Shown in pieces: positions 52,134 to 60,468 of a stretch of 64,000 nucleotides of DNA. Both the position numbers and the translations under genes were made by a program. Below the pieces are notes generated by a model. The model worked only from the letters and a program-made list of their open reading frames with translations, was not told the DNA's origin and did no database searches. How positions within the stretch are numbered: the first letter of the stretch is position 1; every line of letters begins with the position of its first letter. The stretch is from Haemophilus aegyptius. GTDB lineage: Bacteria; Pseudomonadota; Gammaproteobacteria; Enterobacterales; Pasteurellaceae. The DNA is taken from the NCBI RefSeq assembly GCF_900475885.1, contig NZ_LS483429.1, positions 186,001 to 250,000 on the forward strand, in the 5' to 3' direction.

Positions 52134-52399
52134 TGTCAGCAAGAGAGCGAAAACGATTAGAGCAATTGGCAGAAAAACAAGAAATTAATGCCAAATTAGA
52201 TGAGATTCTGGCTTTAAGCCGACAAGCGAACCATAAAATCGATCGCTTAGACGGTCGAGTGGATGATATTGATACTCGCTTGGCAAAGGTAGAAGAAAGT
52301 TTGGCGAAATTAGGTGTGCGTGCTGCGGTTATTGGCGGGTTAAGTGGCTTGGTCGTCTCTGTTGGGTTTGAGCTGATTAAAGCAAAATTCGGGGGTTAA
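52133..52399 (+). CDS. coiled-coil protein with C-terminal membrane helix
   Basis: An 88-residue protein, coiled coil first (LEQLAEKQEINAKLDEI) and membrane helix at the end (AAVIGGLSGLVVSVGFELI), the mirror image of its upstream neighbour. Role unknown; the pair may act in lysis or packaging. Confidence 0.65.
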   Translation: MSARERKRLEQLAEKQEINAKLDEILALSRQANHKIDRLDGRVDDIDTRLAKVEESLAKLGVRAAVIGGLSGLVVSVGFELIKAKFGG

Positions 52400-52400
52400 G

Positions 52401-52904
52401 ATGGCACATGATGAAAAAACCAAGGCAGATGTGCGCCGTTATTATGTGTTTGATTGCTTAACGCTTGAATTAGCCGCTGAAAAAGCAGGTGTATCTTACA
52501 ACACGGCACGCCGCTGGAAACGTGAAGCCGAAGCGCGTGGCGATAATTGGGATAAAGTGCGTGATGCGAACACGATGGCAAGTGGTAAAGTGGAAGATGT
52601 GGCGCGCGGCATGCTGACTGCGTTTGTGCTTTATTTTGAAAACACAATGAATGAGATTAAGCGCGCGGAAGCATTGCCTGTGAGTGAAAAGGCGAAGTTG
52701 ATTCAGGGCTTGGGTGATAGCTATTCGAAAATGGTGGCAAGCAGTAAGCGATTATTGCCAGAAGTGTCGGAAATGGCGACGGCAATAAAGACCATCACGA
52801 TGTTTGGAGATTATATACAAGCCAATAAACCTGAGCTGATTAATGAGTTTGCGGACTTGTTGGAAGGGTTTGGGAAAACTTTAGATAAGGAATTTAAAGC
52901 ATGA
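52401..52904 (+). CDS. small terminase-like protein, DUF1804 (Mu gp27)
   Basis: A 167-residue protein with an N-terminal helix-turn-helix (LTLELAAEKAGVSYNTARRWKREA) and a helical oligomerisation part, typical of DUF1804. It corresponds to the small terminase subunit of Mu-like phages and lies before the large subunit. Confidence 0.85.
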   Translation: MAHDEKTKADVRRYYVFDCLTLELAAEKAGVSYNTARRWKREAEARGDNWDKVRDANTMASGKVEDVARGMLTAFVLYFENTMNEIKRAEALPVSEKAKLIQGLGDSYSKMVASSKRLLPEVSEMATAIKTITMFGDYIQANKPELINEFADLLEGFGKTLDKEFKA

Positions 52905-53044
52905 AACTCTTAATTTTTCAGTTGCCATCACTTGCAGCCATTATTTGTGCATTCTTATTGTTAAGCCAAGGTATTAGTGGTTGGGGATGGTTTTTATTTA
53001 TTGCTTTTTGTCTATCGGCTTCTAGAGTAAGTTATGAAAAATAA
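52901..53044 (+). CDS. 47-residue two-helix membrane protein
   Basis: ATG 52901 overlaps the stop of the previous gene (ATGA). The peptide has two hydrophobic segments (LPSLAAIICAFLLLSQ and WGWFLFIAFCLSASRV) and ends inside the terminase start. Overlap at both ends supports translation. It could be a second holin or antiholin. Confidence 0.55.
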   Translation: MKLLIFQLPSLAAIICAFLLLSQGISGWGWFLFIAFCLSASRVSYEK

Positions 53045-54674
53045 AGAATTATTAGCGGAATTAAAAGCCTATTCGGACAGCTTGCGACAAAAGGTCGAGG
53101 CAAAGTTTGAGGGGTGGGATGATTCTCTTGCTGCCATTAGTGAGCGACGCAAAAAGGTGTTAGATCCTGTTTCGGGCTATGACTTTTTTGTGTCGAATTA
53201 CTTTCCGCATTATGTGCGCTCAAGTTCACGTTCGCAGTTGCATAACTATCTTTTTGAGCAGTTGCCACAAGTATTACAACAGCCATCATCAGTTCATTTG
53301 GCCATTGCTGCGCCACGTGGTGAAGCTAAATCGACCTTGGTCTCCCAGCTCTTTACACTTTACTGTCTTGTGACACAGAAAAAACGCTATGCGTTGATTG
53401 TGATGGATAGTATCGACCAAGCCTATCCAATGTTGGAAGCCATTAAAGTAGAGTTGGAATTTAACCAACGTTTGCGCATTGATTTCCCTGAAATAGCAGG
53501 ACAAGGGCGTGTGTGGCAAGCGGCAACCATTATCACAAAAGCCAATCAAAAAGTGCAAGTGGCAGGTTCCGGCAAGAAATTGCGTGGTTTACGCCATGGG
53601 GCGTATCGTCCTGATTTGGTGGTACTGGATGATATTGAAAATGACGAACAAGTGCGGAGCCCTGAACAGCGTGACAAATTGCACGATTGGTTGAAGAAAA
53701 CCGTCCTTCCGTTAGGGGCGGCTGGAGATAAGTTAGATGTGGTATATATCGGGACTATTCTCCATTACGACAGTGTTTTAAACCGCACTTTATCGAGTAA
53801 AGCGTGGAAGACAGCCAAGTTTAAAGCCTTAATTCGTCAGCCTGATGATATGAGCCTGTGGGATAAGTGGGAGGACTTCTACTTAAACGAAGGCGAAGCG
53901 GTGGCTGATGCTTTCTATACGCAAAATCAAGCGGCAATGGATAAAGGTGCGGTAGTAAGTTGGGCTGCTCGCCCGATTTTAACCTTGATGAAGATTCGCG
54001 CTCGTGATGGGCATGCCACCTTTGATTCGGAATATCAAAATGACCCGTTAAGCAGTGATGATGCGATGTTTGCCAATAGTTTGACTTATTGGACGGAATT
54101 GCCAGCAAATTTAATTTATTTCGGTGCGCTTGACCCATCCTTAGGAAAAGCAGGGGCAAGTAGAGACCCCTCTGCCATTTTAGTGGGCGGATATCATAGA
54201 GAAACAGGCAAGTTATATGTGGTGGAAGCGCAAGTGAAGAAACGTTTGCCTGATTTAATTATTGAAGATGTGATCCGTATGCAGAAGCAATACCACTGTC
54301 AGCGGTGGTTTGTTGAAACGGTGCAATTCCAAGAGTTTTTAAAAGATGAATTAGTGAAACGCTCTGCGCAACGTGGCATTCCTGTTCCAGCGACGGCGAC
54401 GAAGCCAAATACAGACAAAATGTTGCGTATTGAGAGCCTACAACCCCACATGGCGAATGGCTTAATTTTGTTGCATAGCTCGCAAACTACACTGATTTCC
54501 CAGTTACGCCATTTCCCGAAAGCAGACCATGATGATGGCCCAGATGCGCTGGAAATGTTGTGGCGTAATGCAGTGGGTAGTTCGGCAGCGATTGAGTGGA
54601 TTGGGTTGGATCAGTTGGATACGTTTGATGTGGAAGATGAAGACGATGATCTTTATTCGTTTTGGCGAGATTAA
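53034..54674 (+). CDS. large terminase (Mu gp28-like)
   Basis: A 546-residue packaging ATPase/nuclease. Walker A is AAPRGEAKSTLVSQLF (about residue 89), Walker B DLVVLDDIENDEQ, and the RNase-H-like nuclease domain begins at YFGALDPSLGKAG. It fills capsids by headful packaging, using host DNA next to the prophage in Mu. Confidence 0.94.
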   Translation: MKNKELLAELKAYSDSLRQKVEAKFEGWDDSLAAISERRKKVLDPVSGYDFFVSNYFPHYVRSSSRSQLHNYLFEQLPQVLQQPSSVHLAIAAPRGEAKSTLVSQLFTLYCLVTQKKRYALIVMDSIDQAYPMLEAIKVELEFNQRLRIDFPEIAGQGRVWQAATIITKANQKVQVAGSGKKLRGLRHGAYRPDLVVLDDIENDEQVRSPEQRDKLHDWLKKTVLPLGAAGDKLDVVYIGTILHYDSVLNRTLSSKAWKTAKFKALIRQPDDMSLWDKWEDFYLNEGEAVADAFYTQNQAAMDKGAVVSWAARPILTLMKIRARDGHATFDSEYQNDPLSSDDAMFANSLTYWTELPANLIYFGALDPSLGKAGASRDPSAILVGGYHRETGKLYVVEAQVKKRLPDLIIEDVIRMQKQYHCQRWFVETVQFQEFLKDELVKRSAQRGIPVPATATKPNTDKMLRIESLQPHMANGLILLHSSQTTLISQLRHFPKADHDDGPDALEMLWRNAVGSSAAIEWIGLDQLDTFDVEDEDDDLYSFWRD

Positions 54675-54753
54675 TTGAAATCGGGGCTTGTACAAAGCAA
54701 AAGTAGGCAAACGGTGCATGATGAAAGTGCGGTTGATTTTTTAGGGAGTTTAA

Positions 54754-56376
54754 ATGGGATTTTTAGATAAGGTTAAAGGGCTTTTAAAAGGTAATGAAAC
54801 AGAGCCAACACAAACCGATGAAGCGGAAGTGACTGCAACGGGGCGTGTATTAGATGATCACCCCTCTGCAAAAATTACGCCTTCAAAATTAAAGCAGATT
54901 TTAGAGGATGCCGAAAACGGCGATATTCAGGCACAGCATCAACTTTTCATGGATATTGAAGAGCAAGATAGCAGTATTGCGGCGAATATGATGACGCGTA
55001 AGCGTTCAGTTTTAACACTAGATTGGCGTATTGTTGAGCCACGTAATGCAACCCCTGCGGAAGAAAAATTGCAAGCAGAGATTGATGAGTTATTTTATCA
55101 ATATCCCAATCTTGAAGACTTGTTTATGGATTTAATGGATGCCGTGGGACACGGTTTTTCGGCGTTGGAAATTCAATGGGCACAGGTGGATGGCAAATGG
55201 GTTCCAAAAGGCTTTAAACCTTGTCCTCAGTCTTGGTTTAAATTGGATAAAGACGATAGTTTATTATTACGCACGCCAGCGAATCAAATGGGCGAGCCTT
55301 TACGTCCTTTTGGTTGGGTGGTACATCGCCATAAATCTCGTTCGACACAGTTGGCGCGTGATGGCTTATATCGCACATTGGCATGGCTTCATATGTATAA
55401 GCATTATTCTGTGCGTGATTTTGCCGAGTTTTTAGAGCTTTATGGTATGCCGATTCGCATTGGTAAATATGGTGCCGGTGCCACTAATGCGGAGAAACGC
55501 ACGTTACTGCGTGCGTTGGCTGAAATTGGGCATAACGCGGCAGGCATTATGCCTGAATCGATGAAGATTGAACTACATAACGTCGCTAATGCGGGTGCTG
55601 CATCGGGTAATAATCCATTTTTACAGATGGTTGATTGGTGCGAGAAATCTATTGCTCGGTTGATTTTGGGGCAAACCTTAACATCGGGGGCGGATGGTAA
55701 AAGCTCCACCAATGCGTTAGGTAATGTGCATAATGAAGTGCGTCGTGATTTGATGATTAGCGATGCGAAACAGATTGCGCAAACCATTACTCAACAAATC
55801 ATTTTGCCGTATTTGCAAATTAATGTTGATCCGAATATTGCGCCACATCGTATCCCTTATTTTGAGTTTGACACAAAAGAATATGAAGATTTATCGGTCT
55901 TTGCAGAAGCCATCCCTAAACTTACCGGCATTGGCGTGCAGATTTCTGAAAGTTGGGTGCGGGATAAATTAGGAATTCCTGAACCGCAGGAAGGTGAACT
56001 GATTTTAAGAACACCGCAAGGCGAGAAAACGGACGAAAAAACGACCGCACTTTCTGCCGTATTTAACCACGGCAAAGACTGTTCTTGCGGTTGCCGTGCT
56101 GCTGCGTTATCGGCGCAGAATGGTACAAAGGACGAACAAGCTGAACTGGACGGTTTGATTGATGATGCACTGGCAAATGCGGATTTTAATCAACAGCTTG
56201 ATCCTATGATGAAACAAATTGTAGGCGTGGTCATGGCAAGTGAAAGCTATGACGAAGCACAGGAAAAACTGATCGCACTTTATCCTGATTTAACCAGTGA
56301 AAGCCATCAAGCCTATTTGACAAGTGCAGTATTTTTAGCTGATTTATTAGGAGCTGCCAATGCCGAGCGCACCTAA
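54754..56376 (+). CDS. portal protein (Mu gp29-like, DUF935)
   Basis: A 540-residue DUF935 portal. MTRKRSVLTLDWRIVEP, SALEIQW and SARLILGQTLTSGADGKS-type segments (IARLILGQTLT) are diagnostic. An uptake sequence lies inside (56044-56052). It overlaps the next gene by 17 bases. Confidence 0.93.
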   Translation: MGFLDKVKGLLKGNETEPTQTDEAEVTATGRVLDDHPSAKITPSKLKQILEDAENGDIQAQHQLFMDIEEQDSSIAANMMTRKRSVLTLDWRIVEPRNATPAEEKLQAEIDELFYQYPNLEDLFMDLMDAVGHGFSALEIQWAQVDGKWVPKGFKPCPQSWFKLDKDDSLLLRTPANQMGEPLRPFGWVVHRHKSRSTQLARDGLYRTLAWLHMYKHYSVRDFAEFLELYGMPIRIGKYGAGATNAEKRTLLRALAEIGHNAAGIMPESMKIELHNVANAGAASGNNPFLQMVDWCEKSIARLILGQTLTSGADGKSSTNALGNVHNEVRRDLMISDAKQIAQTITQQIILPYLQINVDPNIAPHRIPYFEFDTKEYEDLSVFAEAIPKLTGIGVQISESWVRDKLGIPEPQEGELILRTPQGEKTDEKTTALSAVFNHGKDCSCGCRAAALSAQNGTKDEQAELDGLIDDALANADFNQQLDPMMKQIVGVVMASESYDEAQEKLIALYPDLTSESHQAYLTSAVFLADLLGAANAERT

Positions 56377-57661
56377 GTTTGCCATTGGCGTAGAACCCAA
56401 ACAAGCCATTGAGTTTTTGCGCCAAAAGAAAATGCTTGCCAGTAAGGTGTTAGCAAAAGAAATGCACGATAGCGCATTGGCACGTGCCACGACGATTGCG
56501 CACCTAACTAGCCTTGATATGACAAAGGATATTTACCAATCTTTAGAAACGGCTATGCGTGAGGGCAAAGGCTTTCACGTTTGGAAAAAAGAACTGGTGA
56601 GTGAATTTGAACGCAAAGGCTGGATTTTTGGAAAAGATCCGTCTATCCGTGGTATTGATGGGCATTTACTGGCAGATCCCAAAACAGGGGAATATTTTGG
56701 CACGCCGCGTCGGTTAAATACGATTTATCGTGTTAATATGCAGTCCGCTTATTCGGCTGCGCGTTATCAACGCTTACGTGACAATGTGGATAATCGCCCT
56801 TATTGGCAATATTCCGCCGTGGGTGATGCGCGTACTCGTCCTGCCCATTTAGCATTGAGCGGTAAGGTGTATCGTTATGATGATCCGTTTTGGGCGACAT
56901 TCTACCCGCCCAATGGGTTTAATTGTCGCTGTACGGTAATTGCGTTAGGCGAAAGAGATTTGAAACGCCGTGGGATTGATAAGCCTGACGATAGTTCTGA
57001 ATTTTTGGTGGAAGTAGAACGCCCTGCGAATAAGCAAGGTAATCGTGAAAAGACGGTAGGGTTTAAATTACCTGATGGCACGATACGTGTGACGGATAAA
57101 GGCTTTGATTACAATGTAGGGCGATTAAACTACAAGCCTAATTTGGATCTTTATCCTGAAAAACTGGCGCATGCGTTTGCGAAAGTTGAGATGAAAGGTG
57201 GGGAGTTTAAGCACGATTTTGAATTGTTGGCAAAGCGTATGGCGGAGATGAAACAAACGCTCAGCCTAGATGGAAAAAAACTCACTGCTGATCAAATGTT
57301 ACAGGTGCGAGATAGTCTTACCAAAAATTTTAAATTTGCGGCAGGTGTCTTGAGTGCGGAAAGTAAGGATTTATTGAAAAGCAAAACTGGCACAGTGTGG
57401 CTTTCTGATGATACTTTAATTAAACAGTTTAATAGCCGTGATGGGCAAGATTTTGGGATTGATGAGTATGAGGCGTTGCCAGATATCATCAATGCTCCAG
57501 ATAAAATTGTAGTCGATGAACTAGGATACCAATTTTATAAGGATGTTAATGGCAAGAAACTGCTTGCAGTATTGAAGGTTTTAAGCAAAGAACCGGAAAT
57601 TTTTGTTCAGTCGTTTAGATTAGTGAGTGATAAGCAATGGAGAAAGGCATTTAAAGAGTAA
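56360..57661 (+). CDS. MuF head protein (gp30-like) with BECR-type nuclease-like C-terminus
   Basis: A 433-residue protein. The MuF domain (YRVNMQSAYSAARYQRL, VGDARTRPAHLAL, FYPPNGFNCRCTV, residues about 110-195) is minor head protein. After residue 280 comes a separate domain (GTVWLSDDTLIKQFN, EYEALPDIINAPDKIV, KKLLAVLKVLSK, FVQSFRLVSDKQWRKAF) that follows the pattern of the PBECR family, phage-borne nuclease domains related to barnase, EndoU, colicin E5/D and RelE. This would be injected or packaged with the phage. Nuclease activity is inferred from pattern only. Confidence 0.85.
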   Translation: MPSAPKFAIGVEPKQAIEFLRQKKMLASKVLAKEMHDSALARATTIAHLTSLDMTKDIYQSLETAMREGKGFHVWKKELVSEFERKGWIFGKDPSIRGIDGHLLADPKTGEYFGTPRRLNTIYRVNMQSAYSAARYQRLRDNVDNRPYWQYSAVGDARTRPAHLALSGKVYRYDDPFWATFYPPNGFNCRCTVIALGERDLKRRGIDKPDDSSEFLVEVERPANKQGNREKTVGFKLPDGTIRVTDKGFDYNVGRLNYKPNLDLYPEKLAHAFAKVEMKGGEFKHDFELLAKRMAEMKQTLSLDGKKLTADQMLQVRDSLTKNFKFAAGVLSAESKDLLKSKTGTVWLSDDTLIKQFNSRDGQDFGIDEYEALPDIINAPDKIVVDELGYQFYKDVNGKKLLAVLKVLSKEPEIFVQSFRLVSDKQWRKAFKE

Positions 57662-57756
57662 GCCACTAGGCGGGGCTCGAACCCACCGCACACAGTCCAA
57701 GGTACTATTTCAACCTATCGCTTGCGATCCTCGAGATTCATCGCTTTTCTAGTGGC
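57662..57756 (-). ncRNA. tRNA-shaped RNA locus
   Basis: Read on the minus strand, an 8-bp acceptor-like stem (GCCACTAG at 57756-57749 with CTAGTGGC at 57669-57662) joins without a gap a 5-bp T-stem (GTGGG/CCCGC, 57686-57682 and 57674-57670) whose loop is the canonical TTCGAGC. The total is 95 nt. A D-arm-like hairpin GCGAT...ATCGC follows the acceptor at 57744-57724. The middle has AGGT/ACCT around a 9-base loop, not a proper anticodon arm. No CCA is encoded. The 8+5 stacking and 95-nt length resemble tRNA-Sec, but the sequence is not selC. Confidence 0.7.
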
Positions 57757-57762
57757 TTGACG

Positions 57763-57791
57763 ACTATACCCCCTTAAATTTTAAAAATCAA
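57763..57791 (-). promoter_or_regulatory. sigma70 promoter of the tRNA-shaped RNA
   Basis: On the minus strand TTGATT (57791-57786), a 17-base spacer and TATAGT (57768-57763) form a near-consensus promoter. A start seven bases further on would be 57756, the first base of the acceptor-like stem. Confidence 0.75.
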
Positions 57792-57796
57792 CGATT

Positions 57797-58213
57797 ATGA
57801 TAGACATTGAAATCAATAACGCACAAGAAATTGCATCGGCACTAGAACGCCTTGCACAAGCCACCGCTCATCGAGCTCCGTTAATGCGAAGTATTGCGGG
57901 GACAATGGAATCAGCTGTGCTGCAAAATTTTGATGTTGGGGGGCGTCCTAAATGGCTGGGGCTGAAATATCGTCAAGGTACGCCTTTGGTGGATACTGAA
58001 AACCTGATGGCGAGCATTACTTCTGAATATAATAACAATGAAGCCATTGTGGGGACGAATGAGCCTTACGCGGCTATTCATCAATTCGGCGGTAAAGCTG
58101 GACGAGGTCGTAAAGTAGAAATTCCAGCTCGTCCTTTTTTGGCTTTAACACCTCAAGATAAGGCAGATATTTTGGAAGACGTGCAAGACTACTTCCAACG
58201 CTTAATTAAATAA
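57797..58213 (+). CDS. virion morphogenesis protein gpG-like
   Basis: A 138-residue protein of the Mu gpG / phage tail completion family (NLMASITSEYNNNEAIVGTNEPYAAIHQFGGKAGRG; PARPFLAL). It acts in head completion or tail attachment. The ribosome-binding site is weak, and its upstream region carries the minus-strand promoter of the tRNA-shaped RNA. Confidence 0.9.
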   Translation: MIDIEINNAQEIASALERLAQATAHRAPLMRSIAGTMESAVLQNFDVGGRPKWLGLKYRQGTPLVDTENLMASITSEYNNNEAIVGTNEPYAAIHQFGGKAGRGRKVEIPARPFLALTPQDKADILEDVQDYFQRLIK

Positions 58214-58220
58214 ATCAGAA

Positions 58221-58253
58221 AATCGCCCTAAATCGCACGTAGGGCGATTTTTT
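58221..58253 (+). terminator. terminator after gpG
   Basis: AATCGCCCTA (58221-58230) pairs with TAGGGCGATT (58240-58249), followed by T-rich sequence. Confidence 0.88.
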
Positions 58254-58494
58254 ACTTTTAGGGTATAAGATTTCATCTTTAAATTTTTAAAACAATTTAA
58301 AACGGTTTTAAAGCGTTTTAAAATGGGGTTGGGTTGTTTTCAATCATTCAATCTTTCACGTCTTTAATGTGAGGCTTGTTCCTCATTGTCTAACATTTCA
58401 AATTATTGGGTTGTGCTGAAGCCAGTCATCTCTTGTTATCTCGTTCAATTCGATATTCTGCCATCCTAGATTGAGTTTTTAAGGATGGTTTCAG
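58254..58494 (+). promoter_or_regulatory. G-I intergenic region, late promoter and gyrase-site candidate
   Basis: No gene lies here. It holds a TTTAAA-rich block (58278-58322) and the hairpin TGAGG-CTTGTT-CCTCA at about 58371-58386. In Mu this spacer holds the PI late promoter and the central strong gyrase site. The distance from the left end, about 18.7 kb, is close to that in Mu. No promoter motif was securely identified. Confidence 0.45.
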
Positions 58495-59532
58495 ATGAAA
58501 TTAACAGTTGCCGCTTGTAGTTTTGAAATTGACAAGGCGAAGTATGGTCGTATCCAACTTTTACCTTATGGCAAATTTCGCGCTACAGACGGCAGACCAA
58601 CCGATGTGGAGGCATGGTATGTAACAGATACAAATGGCGCGGATGTGGTGGCGTTGGCAAATAATCAACGCAATCCCCTTCCTATTGACTATGAACACCA
58701 AATTATTCACTCCCTAAAAAACGGCAAAGAAGCACCGAGTGCGGGCTGGATGGAATATTTCTATTTTACCCCACAAGGGATTTTTGCTGATGTGCGTTGG
58801 ACTGATAAAGCCGCGGACTATATCAAAAATGGCGAATATCGTTATATCTCGGCTGTGTTTGCTTACGACACAGACGGCTATGTTCGCAAGATCTTTCATG
58901 CTGCATTAACCAATACGCCTGCTTTAGATGGCATGGAGGAGGCAATGGTGGCAGCCAGCGTGAATTTGTTACAAGAGGACAATCCAATGAATAAAAAATT
59001 ATTGGCAGCATTATGCACACTGTTTGTTTTAAAAGCAGATGCAAGTGAAGCTGACATTACGGAGAAAGTGACCGCACTTTCGGCAGCTAAAGGCGATAGC
59101 TCTGTGGACGTGTTAGATGTTTACGCAAAATTAGCTGAAAAAGAACAATCAGTGGCAGCGTTATCCACACAAGTGGGCAACCCTGATCCTGCTAAATTTG
59201 TGCCAGTCGAACAGGTAGCCGCATTACAGGCTGATTTTAATGCGCTTAAAACATCTGTAGAAGCGGACAAGAAAGCGGCATTAATCAAAGCAGCATTATC
59301 GCAAGGCAAACTGGCTCCCGCATTAAAAGATTGGGCGCAAAGTTTATCTGTTGAAGCATTAAGTGCTTATTTAGAAAAAGCACCTGCAATGGCAGCATTA
59401 AGTGGTGAGCCACAAGCAAAAGGCGACCCAGAGCAGAAAGTGGCAACGTTAAGTGCGGCAGAGAGTGCAGCAGCAAAAGCGTTAGGCTTAAGCGAAAAAG
59501 ATTATATGGCAACCTATAAGGAGCAAAAATAA
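58495..59532 (+). CDS. prohead protease with scaffold (Mu gpI-like)
   Basis: A 345-residue protein. Residues 1-160 are the Mu I-type protease (LPIDYEHQIIHSLKNGKEAPSAGWME with the catalytic His/Ser region; YRYISAVFAYD; ALTNTPALDGM). The C-terminal half is a scaffold rich in alanine and coiled coil. ATG 58987 can yield the scaffold alone. Confidence 0.92.
   Translation: MKLTVAACSFEIDKAKYGRIQLLPYGKFRATDGRPTDVEAWYVTDTNGADVVALANNQRNPLPIDYEHQIIHSLKNGKEAPSAGWMEYFYFTPQGIFADVRWTDKAADYIKNGEYRYISAVFAYDTDGYVRKIFHAALTNTPALDGMEEAMVAASVNLLQEDNPMNKKLLAALCTLFVLKADASEADITEKVTALSAAKGDSSVDVLDVYAKLAEKEQSVAALSTQVGNPDPAKFVPVEQVAALQADFNALKTSVEADKKAALIKAALSQGKLAPALKDWAQSLSVEALSAYLEKAPAMAALSGEPQAKGDPEQKVATLSAAESAAAKALGLSEKDYMATYKEQK
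58987..59532 (+). CDS. scaffold protein Z-like, internal in-frame product
   Basis: ATG 58987 within the protease gene follows AGAGGA at ideal spacing and begins MNKKLLAALCTLFVLKADA. Mu makes its scaffold Z from the 3' part of gene I in this way. This 181-residue product would guide capsid assembly. Confidence 0.7.
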   Translation: MNKKLLAALCTLFVLKADASEADITEKVTALSAAKGDSSVDVLDVYAKLAEKEQSVAALSTQVGNPDPAKFVPVEQVAALQADFNALKTSVEADKKAALIKAALSQGKLAPALKDWAQSLSVEALSAYLEKAPAMAALSGEPQAKGDPEQKVATLSAAESAAAKALGLSEKDYMATYKEQK

Positions 59533-60455
59533 TGGATAAATTCAAAAAATCGGCACTTTTAAAAGCCCTTGATGAAGCCTTTAAAAAAGACTTTGCAAGC
59601 GGTTTAAACGTGATTAATCCTCAATGGTCAGAAATTGCGATGAAGATTGCAAGTTCTACCGAAACCAATACTTACGGTTGGTTAGGGCATTTCCCAAAAT
59701 TGCAAGAATGGGTGGGTAAACGTCGTTTACGCAAAATGCAAGCACAAGGTATGCAAGTATCGAATAAGTTGTTTGAAAGCACTGTTGCTATTCCGCGCAC
59801 CAATATTGAAGACGACCAGGTGGGCTTATTTAGTCCGATGGTAAAACAAATGGGACAAAGTGCGGCGGAATTACCTGATGATTTAGTCTTTGGCTTAATT
59901 AAACAAGGTAAAAGCACCCTTTGCTATGACGGGCAGAATTTCTTTGATGACGATCATCCTGTTTTTGCGGAAGTCGATGGCACAGGCAATCAAACCACGC
60001 AAAGTAATATTACCAAAGGCAGTGCAGCAGGAAAACCAGCGTTTTATTTGTTGGATACGACGAATGCCGTGAAGCCATTTATTTGGCAAGAACGCTTAAC
60101 CCCTGAAATTGAGACGAAATTTGATCCGTCTAAATCCGATACGGTATTTATGGAAGATACCTATATTTGGGGCGTGCGTGCGCGTGGTAATGCAGGTTTT
60201 GCATTCTGGCAACTTGCTCATCGTGTGGAAGACAGCGAATTAACTGAAGATGTCTTAATGGGCGTGTTGGCAAAAATGAAATCCTTAAAAGGCGATGGCG
60301 GCAAGTTGTTAAATATTCGTCCGAATATCTTATTAGTGCCACCTGCACTTGAATATACAGCAAAACGTTTAGTGGAAGCCGATATTATCAACGGTACCAG
60401 CAATGTGTTGAAAGGGACGCTTAAAGTGATGGTGTCTTCACAGATTGTGGAGTAA
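59532..60455 (+). CDS. major head protein gpT-like
   Basis: A 307-residue Mu gpT-family capsid protein (GWLGHFPKLQEWVGKRRLRKM, DDQVGLFSPMVKQMGQSA, NILLVPPALEYTAKRLVEAD). The ATG overlaps the scaffold stop (TAATG). Confidence 0.95.
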   Translation: MDKFKKSALLKALDEAFKKDFASGLNVINPQWSEIAMKIASSTETNTYGWLGHFPKLQEWVGKRRLRKMQAQGMQVSNKLFESTVAIPRTNIEDDQVGLFSPMVKQMGQSAAELPDDLVFGLIKQGKSTLCYDGQNFFDDDHPVFAEVDGTGNQTTQSNITKGSAAGKPAFYLLDTTNAVKPFIWQERLTPEIETKFDPSKSDTVFMEDTYIWGVRARGNAGFAFWQLAHRVEDSELTEDVLMGVLAKMKSLKGDGGKLLNIRPNILLVPPALEYTAKRLVEADIINGTSNVLKGTLKVMVSSQIVE

Positions 60456-60468
60456 TCCGTCTCTTTCC

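Noticed and set aside
52396-52647. Minus-strand frame opposite the small terminase gene
   Set aside because: Its composition is rich in His, Cys and Pro in a shadow-like pattern, with no ribosome-binding site, and the plus-strand gene is well supported.
57662-57756. Functional selenocysteine tRNA
   Set aside because: Only the length and the 8+5 acceptor/T-stem match. There is no long variable arm of the right form, no anticodon arm with TCA, and no GGA-type acceptor or CCA.
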